A stretch of 64,000 nt of DNA from Streptomyces sp. TLI_235 (GTDB lineage: Bacteria; Actinomycetota; Actinomycetes; Streptomycetales; Streptomycetaceae): positions 3,038,001 through 3,102,000 of the forward strand of contig NSGV01000001.1 of assembly GCA_002300355.1 (NCBI GenBank). Reading direction: 5' to 3'. How positions within the stretch are numbered: the stretch's first letter is position 1; each line of letters begins with the position of its first letter. The position numbers and the translations under genes were made by a program. Of the stretch, positions 9,197 to 17,489 are shown one piece after another. Under the pieces are notes generated by a model that was not told where the DNA came from, ran no database searches, and saw only the letters and a list, made by a program, of their open reading frames with translations.

Positions 9197-9461
9197 CACC
9201 CCACATGACAACCCGCTGACACCCCGCCGCCGGCCCGTCGGCGGCCCGGCCGGAACGGCCTGCCGCCGGGCCCGTCTGACGCGCCGGGCGGCGGCGGGCC
9301 ACCGGCGGGCTCCGGTCGACTCCCCCGGGTAGCCTTGGCGCCGGAGGACGCGCCGGACCCAGCCGTGCGGGCGACGGCGCGACCGGCCGCCGGCGGTGCC
9401 GCGGCCGCACCGTCACCAGCATCGCCCGCGCCCCGCGGGCCCGTCCGGAGAGAGGGAGCCG

Positions 9462-10736
9462 ATGGCAGGCGCAGGCAGCCGGGTCTTCATCTCGCACCTC
9501 TCCGGCCTCCCGGTGTTCGACCCCAACGGCGACCAGGTGGGCCGGGTCCGCGACGTGGTCGTCTCGCTGCGGATCGGCGGCCGCCCGCCCCGGGTGCTCG
9601 GCCTGGTCGTCGAGGTGATCGGCCGCCGCCGGATCTTCCTGCCGATGACCCGGGTGACCAGCCTGGAGTCCGGCCAGGTGCTCGCCACCGGTGTCATCAA
9701 CCTGCGCCGCTTCGAGCAGCGCCCTTCCGAGACCCTCGTCCTCGCCGAGCTGCTCGACCGCACCGTCGTCCGGACGAAGACCGACGAGGAGGTCACCGTC
9801 CTGGACGTCGCCATGGTGCAGGCCCGTCTGCGCGAGTGGGAGGTCCGCAAGGTCTTCGTTCAGGTCGGCCGGGTCGGCCGGCTGCGCAAGGCCCGCGGTG
9901 AGACCCTCACCCTCGACTGGTCGGAGCTCACCGGCTTCTCCCTCGCCGAGGAGGGCCAGGGCGCGGCCAACCTGCTCGCCACCTTCGAGCAGCTCCGCCC
10001 GGCCGACCTCGCCAACGTCATGCACCACCTGTCGGCGAAGCGCCGCGCCGAGGTGGCCGCCGCCCTCGACGACGACCGGCTCGCCGACGTCCTGGAGGAG
10101 CTGCCCGAGGACGACCAGATCGAGATCATCGGCAAGCTCAAGGAGGAGCGCGCGGCCGACGTCCTGGAGGCGATGGACCCGGACGACGCCGCCGACCTGC
10201 TCTCCGACCTCCCCGAGGAGGACGCCGAACGGCTGCTGCGCCTGATGGAGCCGGAGGACGCCGCGTCGGTGCGCCGCCTCCTCTCCTACGAGGAGGACAC
10301 CGCCGGCGGCCTGATGACCACCGAGCCGATCGTGCTGGAGCCGGACGCCACCGTCGCCGAGGCCCTCGCCCGGGTGCGGATCGCCGAGAACAAGCCCGCC
10401 CTGGCCGCGCAGGTCTACGTCTGCCGCCCGCCCAATGAGACGCCGACCGGCAAGTACCTGGGCACCGTGCACTTCCAGCGGCTGCTGCGCGAACCCCCGT
10501 TCACCCTGGTCGGCTCGCTGGTCGACGACGACCTCGACCCGCTGCCGCCGGACACCCCGCTGCCGTTGGTCACCAGCTACCTCGCCGCCTACAACCTGGT
10601 CGCCGCGCCGGTCGTCGACGAGGCCGACCACCTGGTGGGCGCCGTCACCGTGGACGACGTGCTGGACCACCTGCTGCCCGAGGACTGGCGCGAGGCGTCC
10701 CTGCACGCGGCCGAGAGCGAGACCGTCCATGGATGA
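9462..10736 (+). CDS. Soluble MgtE-N/CBS-domain protein with PRC-barrel-like N-terminus
   Basis: 424 aa, no membrane helix. Residues 1-160 contain two PRC-barrel-like beta segments (VFDPNGDQVGRVRDVVV; VRKVFVQVGRVGRLRKARGE). Residues 165-300 are the MgtE N-domain of repeated acidic helices (RPADLANVMHHL, DDRLADVLEELPEDDQ, DPDDAADLLSDLPEED). Then YEEDTAGGLMTTEPI opens a pair of CBS motifs to residue 412. In MgtE channels these domains sense Mg2+ and gate a membrane pore; here the pore domain is absent. The stop overlaps the start of the DUF1003 membrane protein by 8 bases, suggesting a functional pair. The ATG at 9462 follows GAGAGAGGGAG; a TAGCCT box near 9332 may be the promoter. I recall an M. 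tuberculosis counterpart, Rv1232c. Confidence 0.9.
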   Translation: MAGAGSRVFISHLSGLPVFDPNGDQVGRVRDVVVSLRIGGRPPRVLGLVVEVIGRRRIFLPMTRVTSLESGQVLATGVINLRRFEQRPSETLVLAELLDRTVVRTKTDEEVTVLDVAMVQARLREWEVRKVFVQVGRVGRLRKARGETLTLDWSELTGFSLAEEGQGAANLLATFEQLRPADLANVMHHLSAKRRAEVAAALDDDRLADVLEELPEDDQIEIIGKLKEERAADVLEAMDPDDAADLLSDLPEEDAERLLRLMEPEDAASVRRLLSYEEDTAGGLMTTEPIVLEPDATVAEALARVRIAENKPALAAQVYVCRPPNETPTGKYLGTVHFQRLLREPPFTLVGSLVDDDLDPLPPDTPLPLVTSYLAAYNLVAAPVVDEADHLVGAVTVDDVLDHLLPEDWREASLHAAESETVHG

Positions 10737-11349
10737 CCGCAAGAGCCGCCGCGACGACAGCCCCCGCCAGCGCATCCAGGGCGAGCTGCGGGAGCTGCGG
10801 CAGCTGCGCGAGCTCCGGGCCCGCGAGGGCGTCCGCCCGCAGCGGCCCGAGGGCGGCACCGGACGCAGCCGGCTCGACCAGCCGCGCACCGGCCGGCGCG
10901 GCCTCATCCCGATGCCGACCTACGACCCGGAGGCCTTCGGCAAGCTCTCCGAGCGGATCGCCCGCTTCCTCGGCACCGGGCGCTTCATCGTCTGGATGTC
11001 CGTCGTCATCGTCGCCTGGGTGGTCTGGAACACGCTGCTGCCGTCGGCCGTCCGCTTCGACGAGTACCCCTTCATCTTCCTCACCCTGATGCTCTCGCTG
11101 CAGGCCTCGTACGCGGCGCCGCTGATCCTGCTCGCGCAGAACCGCCAGGACGACCGGGACCGCGTCAACATGGAGCAGGACCGCGCCCGCAGCGACCGGA
11201 ACATCGCCGACACCGAGTACCTGACCCGCGAGGTCGCGGCGCTGCGGCAGGGCCTCGGCGAGGTCGCCACCCGGGACTTCGTGCGCTCCGAGCTGATGGC
11301 GCTGCTCAAGGAGCTGGACGACCGGCGGGAGAGCCGCGACCTGGTGTGA
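10729..11349 (+). CDS. DUF1003 membrane protein
   Basis: 206 aa. An N-terminal highly charged helix (residues 10-35, ELRELRQLRELRARE) precedes two transmembrane segments: FIVWMSVVIVAWVVWNTLL, then YPFIFLTLMLSLQASYAAPLIL. These lead into the DUF1003 hallmark LAQNRQDDRDR and a C-terminal coiled-coil. The family is widespread and its function is unknown. The ATG at 10729 lies inside the last codons of the MgtE-N/CBS gene (8-base overlap), so translation is probably coupled. With a soluble Mg2+-sensor-type partner, a role in magnesium homeostasis is a reasonable inference, not shown. Confidence 0.88.
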   Translation: MDDRKSRRDDSPRQRIQGELRELRQLRELRAREGVRPQRPEGGTGRSRLDQPRTGRRGLIPMPTYDPEAFGKLSERIARFLGTGRFIVWMSVVIVAWVVWNTLLPSAVRFDEYPFIFLTLMLSLQASYAAPLILLAQNRQDDRDRVNMEQDRARSDRNIADTEYLTREVAALRQGLGEVATRDFVRSELMALLKELDDRRESRDLV

Positions 11350-11437
11350 GCCCGGTCCGCCGGGGCCCTTCGGGCGGCGGTGACCTCGTGTGACGGGCGG
11401 CACGCTACCGGCGAGTCGGGGGCCGCTCCCGGCGCCG

Positions 11438-11443
11438 TACCAT
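11438..11443 (+). promoter_or_regulatory. -10 box (TACCAT) for leaderless mrp mRNA
   Basis: TACCAT, six bases, then the ATG at 11450, with no ribosome site in front. This is the arrangement typical of leaderless transcripts in actinobacteria. Confidence 0.5.
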
Positions 11444-11449
11444 CAAGGC

Positions 11450-12610
11450 ATGGCCAACGAGACCGAGATTGCCGCAGGCGTGACGGAGGAGTCCGTCCGC
11501 AAGGCGCTGGCGACCGTCCACGACCCGGAGATCAACCGCCCGATCACCGAGATCGGCATGGTGAAATCCGTCGAGATCACCGAGGGCGGCGCCGTGAAGG
11601 TCGGCGTGTACCTCACCGTCTCGGGCTGTCCCATGCGCGAGACGATCACCAACCGGGTCACCGAGGCCGTCGCCAAGGTGCCGGGCGTCACCGGTGTCGA
11701 GGTCGAGCTCGACGTGATGAGCGACGAGCAGCGCAAGGAGCTCTCGCAGCTGCTGCGCGGCGGTGCGCCCGAGCGCGAGATCCCGTTCGCCAAGCCGGGC
11801 ACGCTGACCCGGGTCTACGCGGTCGCCTCCGGCAAGGGCGGCGTCGGCAAGTCCTCGGTGACCGTGAACCTGGCGGCCGCGATGGCCGCCGACGGCCTCA
11901 AGGTCGCCGTCGTGGACGCCGACATCTACGGCCACAGCATCCCCCGGATGCTGGGCGTCGAGGGCCGGCCCACCCAGGTCCAGGACATGATCATGCCGCC
12001 GTCGGCGAACGGCGTGAAGGTCATCTCGATCGGCATGTTCACCCCGGGCAACGCCCCGGTGGTGTGGCGCGGCCCGATGCTGCACCGCGCCCTGCAGCAG
12101 TTCCTCGCGGACGTGTACTGGGGCGACCTGGACGTCCTGCTGCTGGACCTGCCGCCCGGCACCGGCGACATCGCGATCTCGGTCGCCCAGCTGGTGCCCA
12201 ACGCCGAGATCCTCATCGTCACCACCCCGCAGATGGCCGCCGCCGAGGTCGCCGAGCGGGCCGGCACCATCGCCCTGCAGACCCACCAGAAGATCGTCGG
12301 CGTCATCGAGAACATGTCGGGCATGCCCTGCCCGCACTGCGACGAGATGATCGACGTCTTCGGCACCGGCGGCGGCCAGACCGTCGCGGACGCGCTCACC
12401 CGCAGCGTCGGCGCGACCGTGCCGGTGCTCGGCTCGATCCCGATCGACGTCCGCCTCCGCGAGGGCGGCGACGACGGCCGGCCGGTCGTCCTCTCGAACC
12501 CGGAGTCCCCGGCCGGCGCCGCCCTGCGCTCCGTCGCCGGCAAGCTCGGCGGCCGCCAGCGCGGCCTGTCCGGCCTCTCCCTCGGGCTCACCCCGAAGAA
12601 CAAGTTCTGA
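11450..12610 (+). CDS. mrp: Mrp/NBP35-type P-loop ATPase, Fe-S carrier
   Basis: 386 aa. An N-terminal MIP18/DUF59 domain (residues 10-95, DPEINRPITEIGMVKSV, SGCPM) is fused to a P-loop domain. That domain has the deviant Walker A GKGGVGKS (128-135), PPGTGD and the cluster-binding CxxC (CPHC, 294-297). Mrp/ApbC proteins bind a bridging [4Fe-4S] cluster as dimers and deliver it to apo-enzymes in the cytoplasm. The ATG at 11450 is chosen because it sits six bases after a -10-like TACCAT; an upstream in-frame ATG at 11390 adds a non-conserved stretch. The gene ends in a strong bidirectional terminator. Confidence 0.95.
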   Translation: MANETEIAAGVTEESVRKALATVHDPEINRPITEIGMVKSVEITEGGAVKVGVYLTVSGCPMRETITNRVTEAVAKVPGVTGVEVELDVMSDEQRKELSQLLRGGAPEREIPFAKPGTLTRVYAVASGKGGVGKSSVTVNLAAAMAADGLKVAVVDADIYGHSIPRMLGVEGRPTQVQDMIMPPSANGVKVISIGMFTPGNAPVVWRGPMLHRALQQFLADVYWGDLDVLLLDLPPGTGDIAISVAQLVPNAEILIVTTPQMAAAEVAERAGTIALQTHQKIVGVIENMSGMPCPHCDEMIDVFGTGGGQTVADALTRSVGATVPVLGSIPIDVRLREGGDDGRPVVLSNPESPAGAALRSVAGKLGGRQRGLSGLSLGLTPKNKF

Positions 12611-12625
12611 TCACAGCCACAACGC

Positions 12626-12669
12626 CGCGAAGGGGCGCGTGGGGAGACCTCCCCACGCGCCCCTTCGCG
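12626..12669. terminator. Strong bidirectional terminator between mrp and the convergent gene
   Basis: A perfect 20-bp stem (12626-12645 with 12650-12669) closes a GACC tetraloop, placed between two converging genes. Confidence 0.88.
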
Positions 12670-12679
12670 CTTGCCGTGC

Positions 12680-13357
12680 TCAGCGGCCGTTGTAGACGGT
12701 GAGGTCGGGGACGGTGGTGAAGCCGACCCCGTAGGCGCTGATGCCGCGGCCGTAGGCGCCGAGCAGGACGCCCGGGGCCTCTCCGGCCAGCACCCAGCCG
12801 TACTCGGACTCGCGGTAGCGGAAGGGCTGCGGGAGGCCGTTCACCGGCAGGGTGAGCGCGGACCAGCCCGGGCCCTCCAGGTCGTCGGCGAGGTCCCAGG
12901 CGAGGGCGGTCTGCTGGTCGAGCCAGTCCTGGCGGAGCGAGCGGTCGAGCTGGCCCGGTGGCACGGTGGAGATCAGGCCGGAGCCGGCCACCCAGGCGGC
13001 CGAGGAGGCGGAGGTCGCCTCCAGCATGCCGGTGTTGTCGGCGCTGCGGCGGCCGGGGCGGCGGGCGACGGTCACCACGACGGCGAAGCGCCCGGCCTCC
13101 CGGGACTCGTACGGTCTGGCGGGCTCGTCGCCGTGGCCGAGCGAGCCGTAGTCGGTGCCGGCACCCTGCCCGGCGCGGCCCGCGCCGGCCGGGGACAGCC
13201 AGCGGCGGCCCGTCCAGCCCTCGTCGAGCCCGTACCAGGGGAAGTCCGCCTCCAGGTAGGGCGCCAGCGGGTCGGCGGGCCCGGCCTGTGCCCCCACCAC
13301 GGGCGCCGTCCGCCCGCCCGGGGCGACCGTGTCGCCCACTCGGCTCGTCACGTCCAT
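12680..13357 (-). CDS. Hypothetical protein, 225 aa
   Basis: Not recognised. The protein is soluble, rich in aromatic and glycine residues (YLEADFPWYGLDEGW, SALTLPVNGLPQPFRYRE, GWVLAGEAPGVLLGAYGRG) and has no signal peptide or transmembrane segment. The start MDVTSRVGDTV at 13357 is chosen because GGAGGAGG lies about 6 nt upstream; the longer open frame to 13636 runs through the intergenic region and the tatB terminator. It sits downstream of tatB on the same strand but behind that gene's terminator, so it is probably transcribed separately. Confidence 0.7.
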   Translation of the reverse strand: MDVTSRVGDTVAPGGRTAPVVGAQAGPADPLAPYLEADFPWYGLDEGWTGRRWLSPAGAGRAGQGAGTDYGSLGHGDEPARPYESREAGRFAVVVTVARRPGRRSADNTGMLEATSASSAAWVAGSGLISTVPPGQLDRSLRQDWLDQQTALAWDLADDLEGPGWSALTLPVNGLPQPFRYRESEYGWVLAGEAPGVLLGAYGRGISAYGVGFTTVPDLTVYNGR

Positions 13358-13521
13358 CGCCGGCCTCCTCCATGCACCTGTGTTCTGCGGCGGCGTTCCA
13401 TGGTGGCGCACCGGGCGCGCCGCCGCGGGGCGGTCGGGCCGCCGACACGTCGTGGCGTGACCGACGGCACAACGCAACTGCCGTGCGGTCAACCTGAACA
13501 CCATAGCGGCGCGGACGCCGA

Positions 13522-13554
13522 CGCCCCGCCCGGCGAATCTGCCCGGGCGGGGCG
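13522..13554 (-). terminator. Terminator of the sigma/anti-sigma/tatB run
   Basis: A perfect 12-bp GC stem (13522-13533 with 13543-13554) and 9-nt loop, 30 bases after the tatB stop on the minus strand. Confidence 0.65.
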
Positions 13555-13583
13555 CTGGGGGTGTGCGGCGGCGCTCGGCCGCG

Positions 13584-14003
13584 TCAGGTGGCGTCCAGGT
13601 CGAACGGCGGGCGCTCACCGGCCGCGAGCGGCGCACCCGTCTCGGCGGGCGCGCTCTTGTTGAGGTCGGCCGCGCCGGCGACCCGCCGCGGCGGCTCGTC
13701 GTTGAGGGCGGACTTGAAGTCGAGGCCGTCCTTGAGCTCCTTGAAGCCCAGCGGGTCCTCGTTGCCGCCCATCAGCTGCTTGCGGACGAAGGTCTTCGGG
13801 TGCAGGTCGGTGAACTCGAAGTCCTGGAACTCCGGGCCCAGCTCGCTGCGGATGTCGTCCTTGGCACTGTCCGCGAAGGACCGCACCTTGCGGATGAAGC
13901 CCATGGTGTCCTGGATCAGCTTCGGCAGCTTGTCCGGCCCGAAGATCACGATGGCCATGACGGCCAGCGCAACGACCTCCAGTGGGCCTATGTCACTGAA
14001 CAC
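13584..14003 (-). CDS. tatB: Twin-arginine translocase subunit TatB
   Basis: 139 aa. Classic TatB layout: DIGPLEVVALAVMAIVIFGP is a single N-terminal membrane helix ending in the hinge GPDKLPKLIQ, followed by an amphipathic helix (FIRKVRSFADSAKDDIRSELG) and a flexible tail. TatB with TatC recognises folded substrates carrying RR signal peptides. The start is a GTG at 14003 (so V at position 1 in frame), with GGAG 6 nt before it; longer frames only add anti-sigma intergenic DNA. It follows the anti-sigma gene by 140 bases, as in mycobacteria, except that the htrA gene expected between them is missing. Confidence 0.93.
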   Translation of the reverse strand: MFSDIGPLEVVALAVMAIVIFGPDKLPKLIQDTMGFIRKVRSFADSAKDDIRSELGPEFQDFEFTDLHPKTFVRKQLMGGNEDPLGFKELKDGLDFKSALNDEPPRRVAGAADLNKSAPAETGAPLAAGERPPFDLDAT

Positions 14004-14143
14004 GTATGCTCCCAGCTCCTGATGGACCGACCCGACGAGCTCGGCGGCAGCCGTCGCCACCAGGGTAATGGCCGCCGGCCGGTCTGTGACCCCACCACCT
14101 GCGGAATGCGGTCCAGACCACCCGACGGCCGCGTGCGTGCGCC

Positions 14144-15187
14144 CTAACGGAGCAGGTTGTGCGGGCCGAGCCGCGTCACATCGGAGCCGGCCGAGCCGGC
14201 CGAGTCGGGCTGCGGGAGCTGGCCGGGCGGCACCGGGGCCAGCGCCGGGACCATCGGGAAGTCGGCCGGCAGCTGGGCGGTGAGCGGGACGGCGGCGCCG
14301 CCGGGGTTGCTCACCGGACTGACCCGGCTGCCGTGCTGCTCCTCGCCGCCGACGGCCGAGGGGCCGCCCACGCCGCCCAGGGTGACCGCGGCCACCGAGA
14401 AGGCGCCGGCGGCGGCGAACACGAAGCGGCGGCCGAACGGTGTCGACCCCGGCCGGGCCGCGGCCGCGGCGGGCTCGGGCAGCATGCCCGGGCGGCCGCC
14501 GGAGGGCTGCACCGCCCGGCGCCCGCGGGGCTCGGTCAGACTGCGCAGCGCGGCGGCCGGGCGGGCCGCGGAGGGCACCAGGGAGAGCCGGTTGCCCGGC
14601 ATCGACAGCAGCGGGCGGCCGGCCCGCGGGTCGACCCCGGGGATCGGGCTCTGTGCGCCGAGCGCGCCCGAGCCGAAGGAGGCGCCGGCGCCGCGGCCGA
14701 AGGAGCCGCCGGTGAGCCGGCTGCCGCCGAACGTGCCGGGGGAGGCCGGTACGGACGTGCCCGCGCCGGGGCCGTCGCCGTTCTCGTCCTCGGGCAGGGC
14801 TGCGACCGCGAGCAGCCGGGCCATCAGCATCGAGGAGGGGCCGGGGGTGTCGGTGCGGGTCAGCAGGTGCTTGACCGCGCGGCCCTCGTCGGCCTCGGCG
14901 AGGCACTCGGGGCAGGTCGCGAGGTGGGCCTGGACGCGCTCGCGGGAGTCGTGGCCGAGTTCGCCGTCGAGGTAGGCGGAGAGGCGGTCGCCGAGATGGT
15001 GCTCCTCCGCGGGCTCGGCGGGGCGCACCGCGACGGCCCGCGGCGCGGCGGGCTCGGCGACGGACCGCTCGGCCGGCTCGGCAGGGGCCTGCGGGTGGTC
15101 TGCACGGCGGCCGAGCTGGGCCCAGGAGGGGCCGCGGCGGGACCGGCCGGTCGGCTCCGGGCCGCTCTGGTGGGCGCCGGCGTTCAC
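14144..15187 (-). CDS. Membrane-anchored ZAS-type anti-sigma factor (RseA-like)
   Basis: 347 aa. Residues 60-95 ([28 protein letters not shown]) form the zinc anti-sigma fold with the HxxxCxxC motif that captures ECF sigma factors. A long Gly/Ser/Pro-rich linker follows, then a membrane helix ([19 protein letters not shown], about 240-260) and an outer tail of about 85 residues rich in Pro. It therefore probably holds the sigma factor at the membrane until an envelope signal. Its GTG start overlaps the sigma-factor stop in a GTGA, giving translational coupling and near-equal dosage. It is much longer than the roughly 150-aa mycobacterial RseA; the linker is low-complexity. Confidence 0.88.
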   Translation of the reverse strand: MNAGAHQSGPEPTGRSRRGPSWAQLGRRADHPQAPAEPAERSVAEPAAPRAVAVRPAEPAEEHHLGDRLSAYLDGELGHDSRERVQAHLATCPECLAEADEGRAVKHLLTRTDTPGPSSMLMARLLAVAALPEDENGDGPGAGTSVPASPGTFGGSRLTGGSFGRGAGASFGSGALGAQSPIPGVDPRAGRPLLSMPGNRLSLVPSAARPAAALRSLTEPRGRRAVQPSGGRPGMLPEPAAAAARPGSTPFGRRFVFAAAGAFSVAAVTLGGVGGPSAVGGEEQHGSRVSPVSNPGGAAVPLTAQLPADFPMVPALAPVPPGQLPQPDSAGSAGSDVTRLGPHNLLR

Positions 15188-16011
15188 GAGCCCCTCCGGT
15201 CCGGCCCGGCGGCGGGGCCTGTGTCGACGCCGACCGGGACGGGCTCGGCGGAGCCGCCACGGCGGACGCGGCCGGGGGCGCCGCCCGGCGCGCGGTGCTT
15301 GAGGGCGGCACGCAGGTGCGAGCGGCCGCGGTGGATCCGGCTGCGGACCGTGCCGAGCTTGACCCCGAGGGTGGCGGCGATCTCCTCGTAGGAGAGGCCC
15401 TCGATGTCGCACAGCACGACGGCGGCGCGGAACTCGGGGGCGAGGGTGTCGAGCGCCTGCTGGACGTCGGCGTCGAAGTGGGTGTCGCTGAAGTGCTGGG
15501 CCGGGCTGGGCTCGCGGCTGGGCAGGCGCTCGGCGGCGTCCTCGGCGAGGGCGTCGAAGCGGATCCGCTGGCGGCGGCGCACCATGTCCAGGAACAGATT
15601 GGTGGTGATGCGGTGCAGCCAGCCCTCGAAGGTGCCGGGGGTGTAGGTGGAGAGCGAGCGGAAGACCCGGACGAAGACCTCCTGCGTGAGGTCCTCGGCG
15701 TCGTGCTGATTTCCCGTCAGCCGGTAGGCCAGGCGGTAGACGCGGGCGCTGTGCGCCTCGACGATCTCCTCCCAGGTCGGCGGCGTCCAGCTCTGCGCGT
15801 CGGGGCCCTCGGCGAAGGTCGCGAGCGCGGCCGGCTCGGCCGCGGCCCCGGCCGCCTCGGTGGTTGCGTCCTGGGGGGTGTGCGCGGGCTGGTTCATCAC
15901 GGGCTTCGGCGTACGGGCCGACGAGGTGCCGCGGGGATACCGCCGCACAGGGACGTCGCCCTCGGCCACACCTCCTCGGTCGGCTCTTCTGCCCAGCAGG
16001 GCCACCACCAT
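15184..16011 (-). CDS. ECF RNA polymerase sigma factor (M. tuberculosis SigE-like)
   Basis: 275 aa. Sigma region 2 ([35 protein letters not shown]) is followed by the -10-reading [17 protein letters not shown]. Region 4 ([41 protein letters not shown]) contains the helix-turn-helix for -35 recognition. An N-terminal extension of about 80 residues resembles that of mycobacterial SigE. The start is set at ATG 16011 beside GAGGTGG; nearby GTG codons at 16008 and 16005 fit the ribosome site as well, and MNQPAHTP at 15897 lacks one. Upstream is a perfect-looking ECF promoter (16123-16152), implying autoregulation. Coupled to its anti-sigma; probably an envelope-stress regulon. Confidence 0.93.
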   Translation of the reverse strand: MVVALLGRRADRGGVAEGDVPVRRYPRGTSSARTPKPVMNQPAHTPQDATTEAAGAAAEPAALATFAEGPDAQSWTPPTWEEIVEAHSARVYRLAYRLTGNQHDAEDLTQEVFVRVFRSLSTYTPGTFEGWLHRITTNLFLDMVRRRQRIRFDALAEDAAERLPSREPSPAQHFSDTHFDADVQQALDTLAPEFRAAVVLCDIEGLSYEEIAATLGVKLGTVRSRIHRGRSHLRAALKHRAPGGAPGRVRRGGSAEPVPVGVDTGPAAGPDRRGS

Positions 16012-16122
16012 ATCCACCTCGCCCGTCAGATCCGGATAAAGTGCGCGGCTCCCTCCCTCCGGCCGCCCGGCGGGCGGCGGCGGAAGGCGTCGTGCGTACC
16101 CCGATCGCCAAGTCCTGTTCCC

Positions 16123-16152
16123 ATCAACGGCCCGCCGCCGAACGCGGTTCCC
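16123..16152 (-). promoter_or_regulatory. ECF-type promoter of the sigma-factor gene
   Basis: On the minus strand GGGAACC (16152-16146) is followed after 16 bases by CGTTGAT (16129-16123). GGAAC-N18-GTT is the known recognition pattern of SigE/RpoE-type ECF factors, so the gene probably activates itself. The leader would be about 105 nt. Confidence 0.65.
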
Positions 16153-16162
16153 GGTCGGCCAG

Positions 16163-16168
16163 TAATCT
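16163..16168 (+). promoter_or_regulatory. Putative -10 box (TAATCT) of the methyltransferase gene
   Basis: TAATCT fits TANNNT and directly abuts the annotated GTG at 16169. If it is a real -10, transcription would begin near 16175, downstream of that GTG. It lies just 11 bases from the divergent ECF promoter. Confidence 0.4.
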
Positions 16169-16855
16169 GTGGCTGAAAAATGTCGACATCGGGTCGGCAT
16201 CAGGCGCTCCGGAGAGGCAGCCATCACCGAGTTCGGGCCCGAGCGGGCGGCTCTCGCCGACACCTACGTCGGCGAGGACGCGGTGCTGACCTACGCCCGG
16301 GCCCAGTCCGCGCGGGCCGGAATACGCGCGATCGGGCCGAGCGGCGGCGCCTTCCTGCGGCTGCTGGCGGCGGCGCTGGACGCCAAGTCGGTCGCCGAGA
16401 TCGGCACCGGCACCGGCGTCTCGGGGGTCTACCTGCTGCGCGGGATGCGGCCGGACGGCGTGCTGACGACCGTCGACACCGAGCCGGTGCGCCAGCAGTG
16501 CGCGCGGGAGGCCTATCTGGCCGCCGGGTTCGCCCCCAACCGGGCGCGCTTCATCCCGGGCCGGGCGCTCGACGTACTGCCCCGGCTCGCGGACGGCCAG
16601 TACGACCTGGTGTTCTGCGACGGCGACCCGGCCGAGTCCCGCGCCTACCTCGCAGAATCGTTGCGGCTGCTGCGGCCGGGCGGGATCGTCTGCTTCGAGG
16701 GGGTGTTCCAGGAGGGCCGGCTGGCCGAGCCCGACCAGGACGACCCGCAGACCCACGCGGTGCGCGAGCTCGTCCGGGACGTCCGGGAGAGCGACCGGCT
16801 GCTGCCCGCGCTGATGCCCGTCTCCGACGGGCTGCTCTGCGCCGTCAAGCGCTGA
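16169..16855 (+). CDS. O-methyltransferase, SAM-dependent (start uncertain)
   Basis: 228 aa from GTG 16169. The SAM site [20 protein letters not shown], an acidic TTVDTEP, and DLVFCDGDP with [14 protein letters not shown] define a class I, catechol/caffeoyl-CoA-type O-methyltransferase. Cytoplasmic; the substrate is unknown. It corresponds by position to the methyltransferase beside mycobacterial sigE. Its start is odd: no ATG, GTG or TTG occurs in frame between 16169 and the conserved fold, the GTG lies on top of a -10-like box, and the only good ribosome site (GGAGAGG, 16211-16217) points at an ATC codon at 16223. A bidirectional terminator follows. Confidence 0.88.
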   Translation: MAEKCRHRVGIRRSGEAAITEFGPERAALADTYVGEDAVLTYARAQSARAGIRAIGPSGGAFLRLLAAALDAKSVAEIGTGTGVSGVYLLRGMRPDGVLTTVDTEPVRQQCAREAYLAAGFAPNRARFIPGRALDVLPRLADGQYDLVFCDGDPAESRAYLAESLRLLRPGGIVCFEGVFQEGRLAEPDQDDPQTHAVRELVRDVRESDRLLPALMPVSDGLLCAVKR

Positions 16856-16924
16856 CAGGGCGTCCGGCGGGCGGCCTCGGCGGCCGGTCCCTGAGCGCCG
16901 GGCGGCGGCGTGTCGGGGCATGGC

Positions 16925-16960
16925 ACAGGGCCCGGATTCTGTCGCGAATCCGGGCCCTGT
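16925..16960. terminator. Terminator between the convergent methyltransferase and DUF3117 genes
   Basis: A perfect 15-bp stem (16925-16939 with 16946-16960) with a 6-nt loop, usable from both sides. Confidence 0.82.
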
Positions 16961-16997
16961 CGGCATCTCCAGGAGATGAGGTGAGCACCCGCTGCGG

Positions 16998-17165
16998 TCA
17001 GCCGCAGGCCTTCTTCAGGGCCTCGCCCAGGGCGTCCGCCTCATCGGGCGTCAGCTCCACCACCAGGCGACCGCCGCCCTCGAGCGGAACTCGCATGATG
17101 ATGCCCCGCCCCTCTTTGGTGACCTCGAGCGGGCCGTCACCCGTCCGCGGCTTCATGGCCGCCAT
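16998..17165 (-). CDS. DUF3117 protein, 55 aa
   Basis: MAAMKPRTGDGPLEV...GRGIIMRVPLEGGGRLVVEL...ALGEALKKACG. This exact size and pattern is the actinobacterial DUF3117 family (M. tuberculosis Rv1211 type). It is a tiny soluble protein of unknown function that is almost universally kept next to tag and folP2, as here. The ATG at 17165 has AGGAAGGGG at good distance. A possible -10 (TAATGG on the minus strand, about 17250) lies upstream. Its conservation in a 55-residue product suggests a real cellular role. Confidence 0.9.
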   Translation of the reverse strand: MAAMKPRTGDGPLEVTKEGRGIIMRVPLEGGGRLVVELTPDEADALGEALKKACG

Positions 17166-17489
17166 GCTCGTTCCCCTTCCTGCAACCGCTCAGCTACGTA
17201 CCGGAGGTCCGTCCACCGCCGGTATCGAACGCATTGATCGGAAGCCATTATCCCGCATCCCGCCCCCCGATGACCAACATCACTCTCCGCGCAACCGTGC
17301 CCGCACCCGCCCAAACCGGCCGATCACCTGCCGAAAGCCCCATTCCGCCGCGGCCCGGCACGACATTCGAAGGTGCGGTACCTCACACTCCCCAGCCGGC
17401 CCCGCGCTCCGTCATGCTGAGTCCGTGGCCGCGGCCACGAGCCGCGGCACCGCCGTGCCACCCACCACGACCAGGGGAGCCCTCACCCG
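17166..17489. other. Divergent promoter region
   Basis: 324 bases between divergent DUF3117 and enoyl-CoA hydratase genes. The first half is comparatively AT-rich and holds the putative -10 of the DUF3117 gene; the second half is GC-rich leader of the hydratase gene. No hairpin or RNA gene is evident. Confidence 0.4.

Noticed and set aside
9243..9272. Terminator after the 179-aa hypothetical gene
   Set aside because: An 8-bp GC inverted repeat with a 14-nt loop exists, but the surrounding GC-rich text forms several equal alternatives, so I do not call it.
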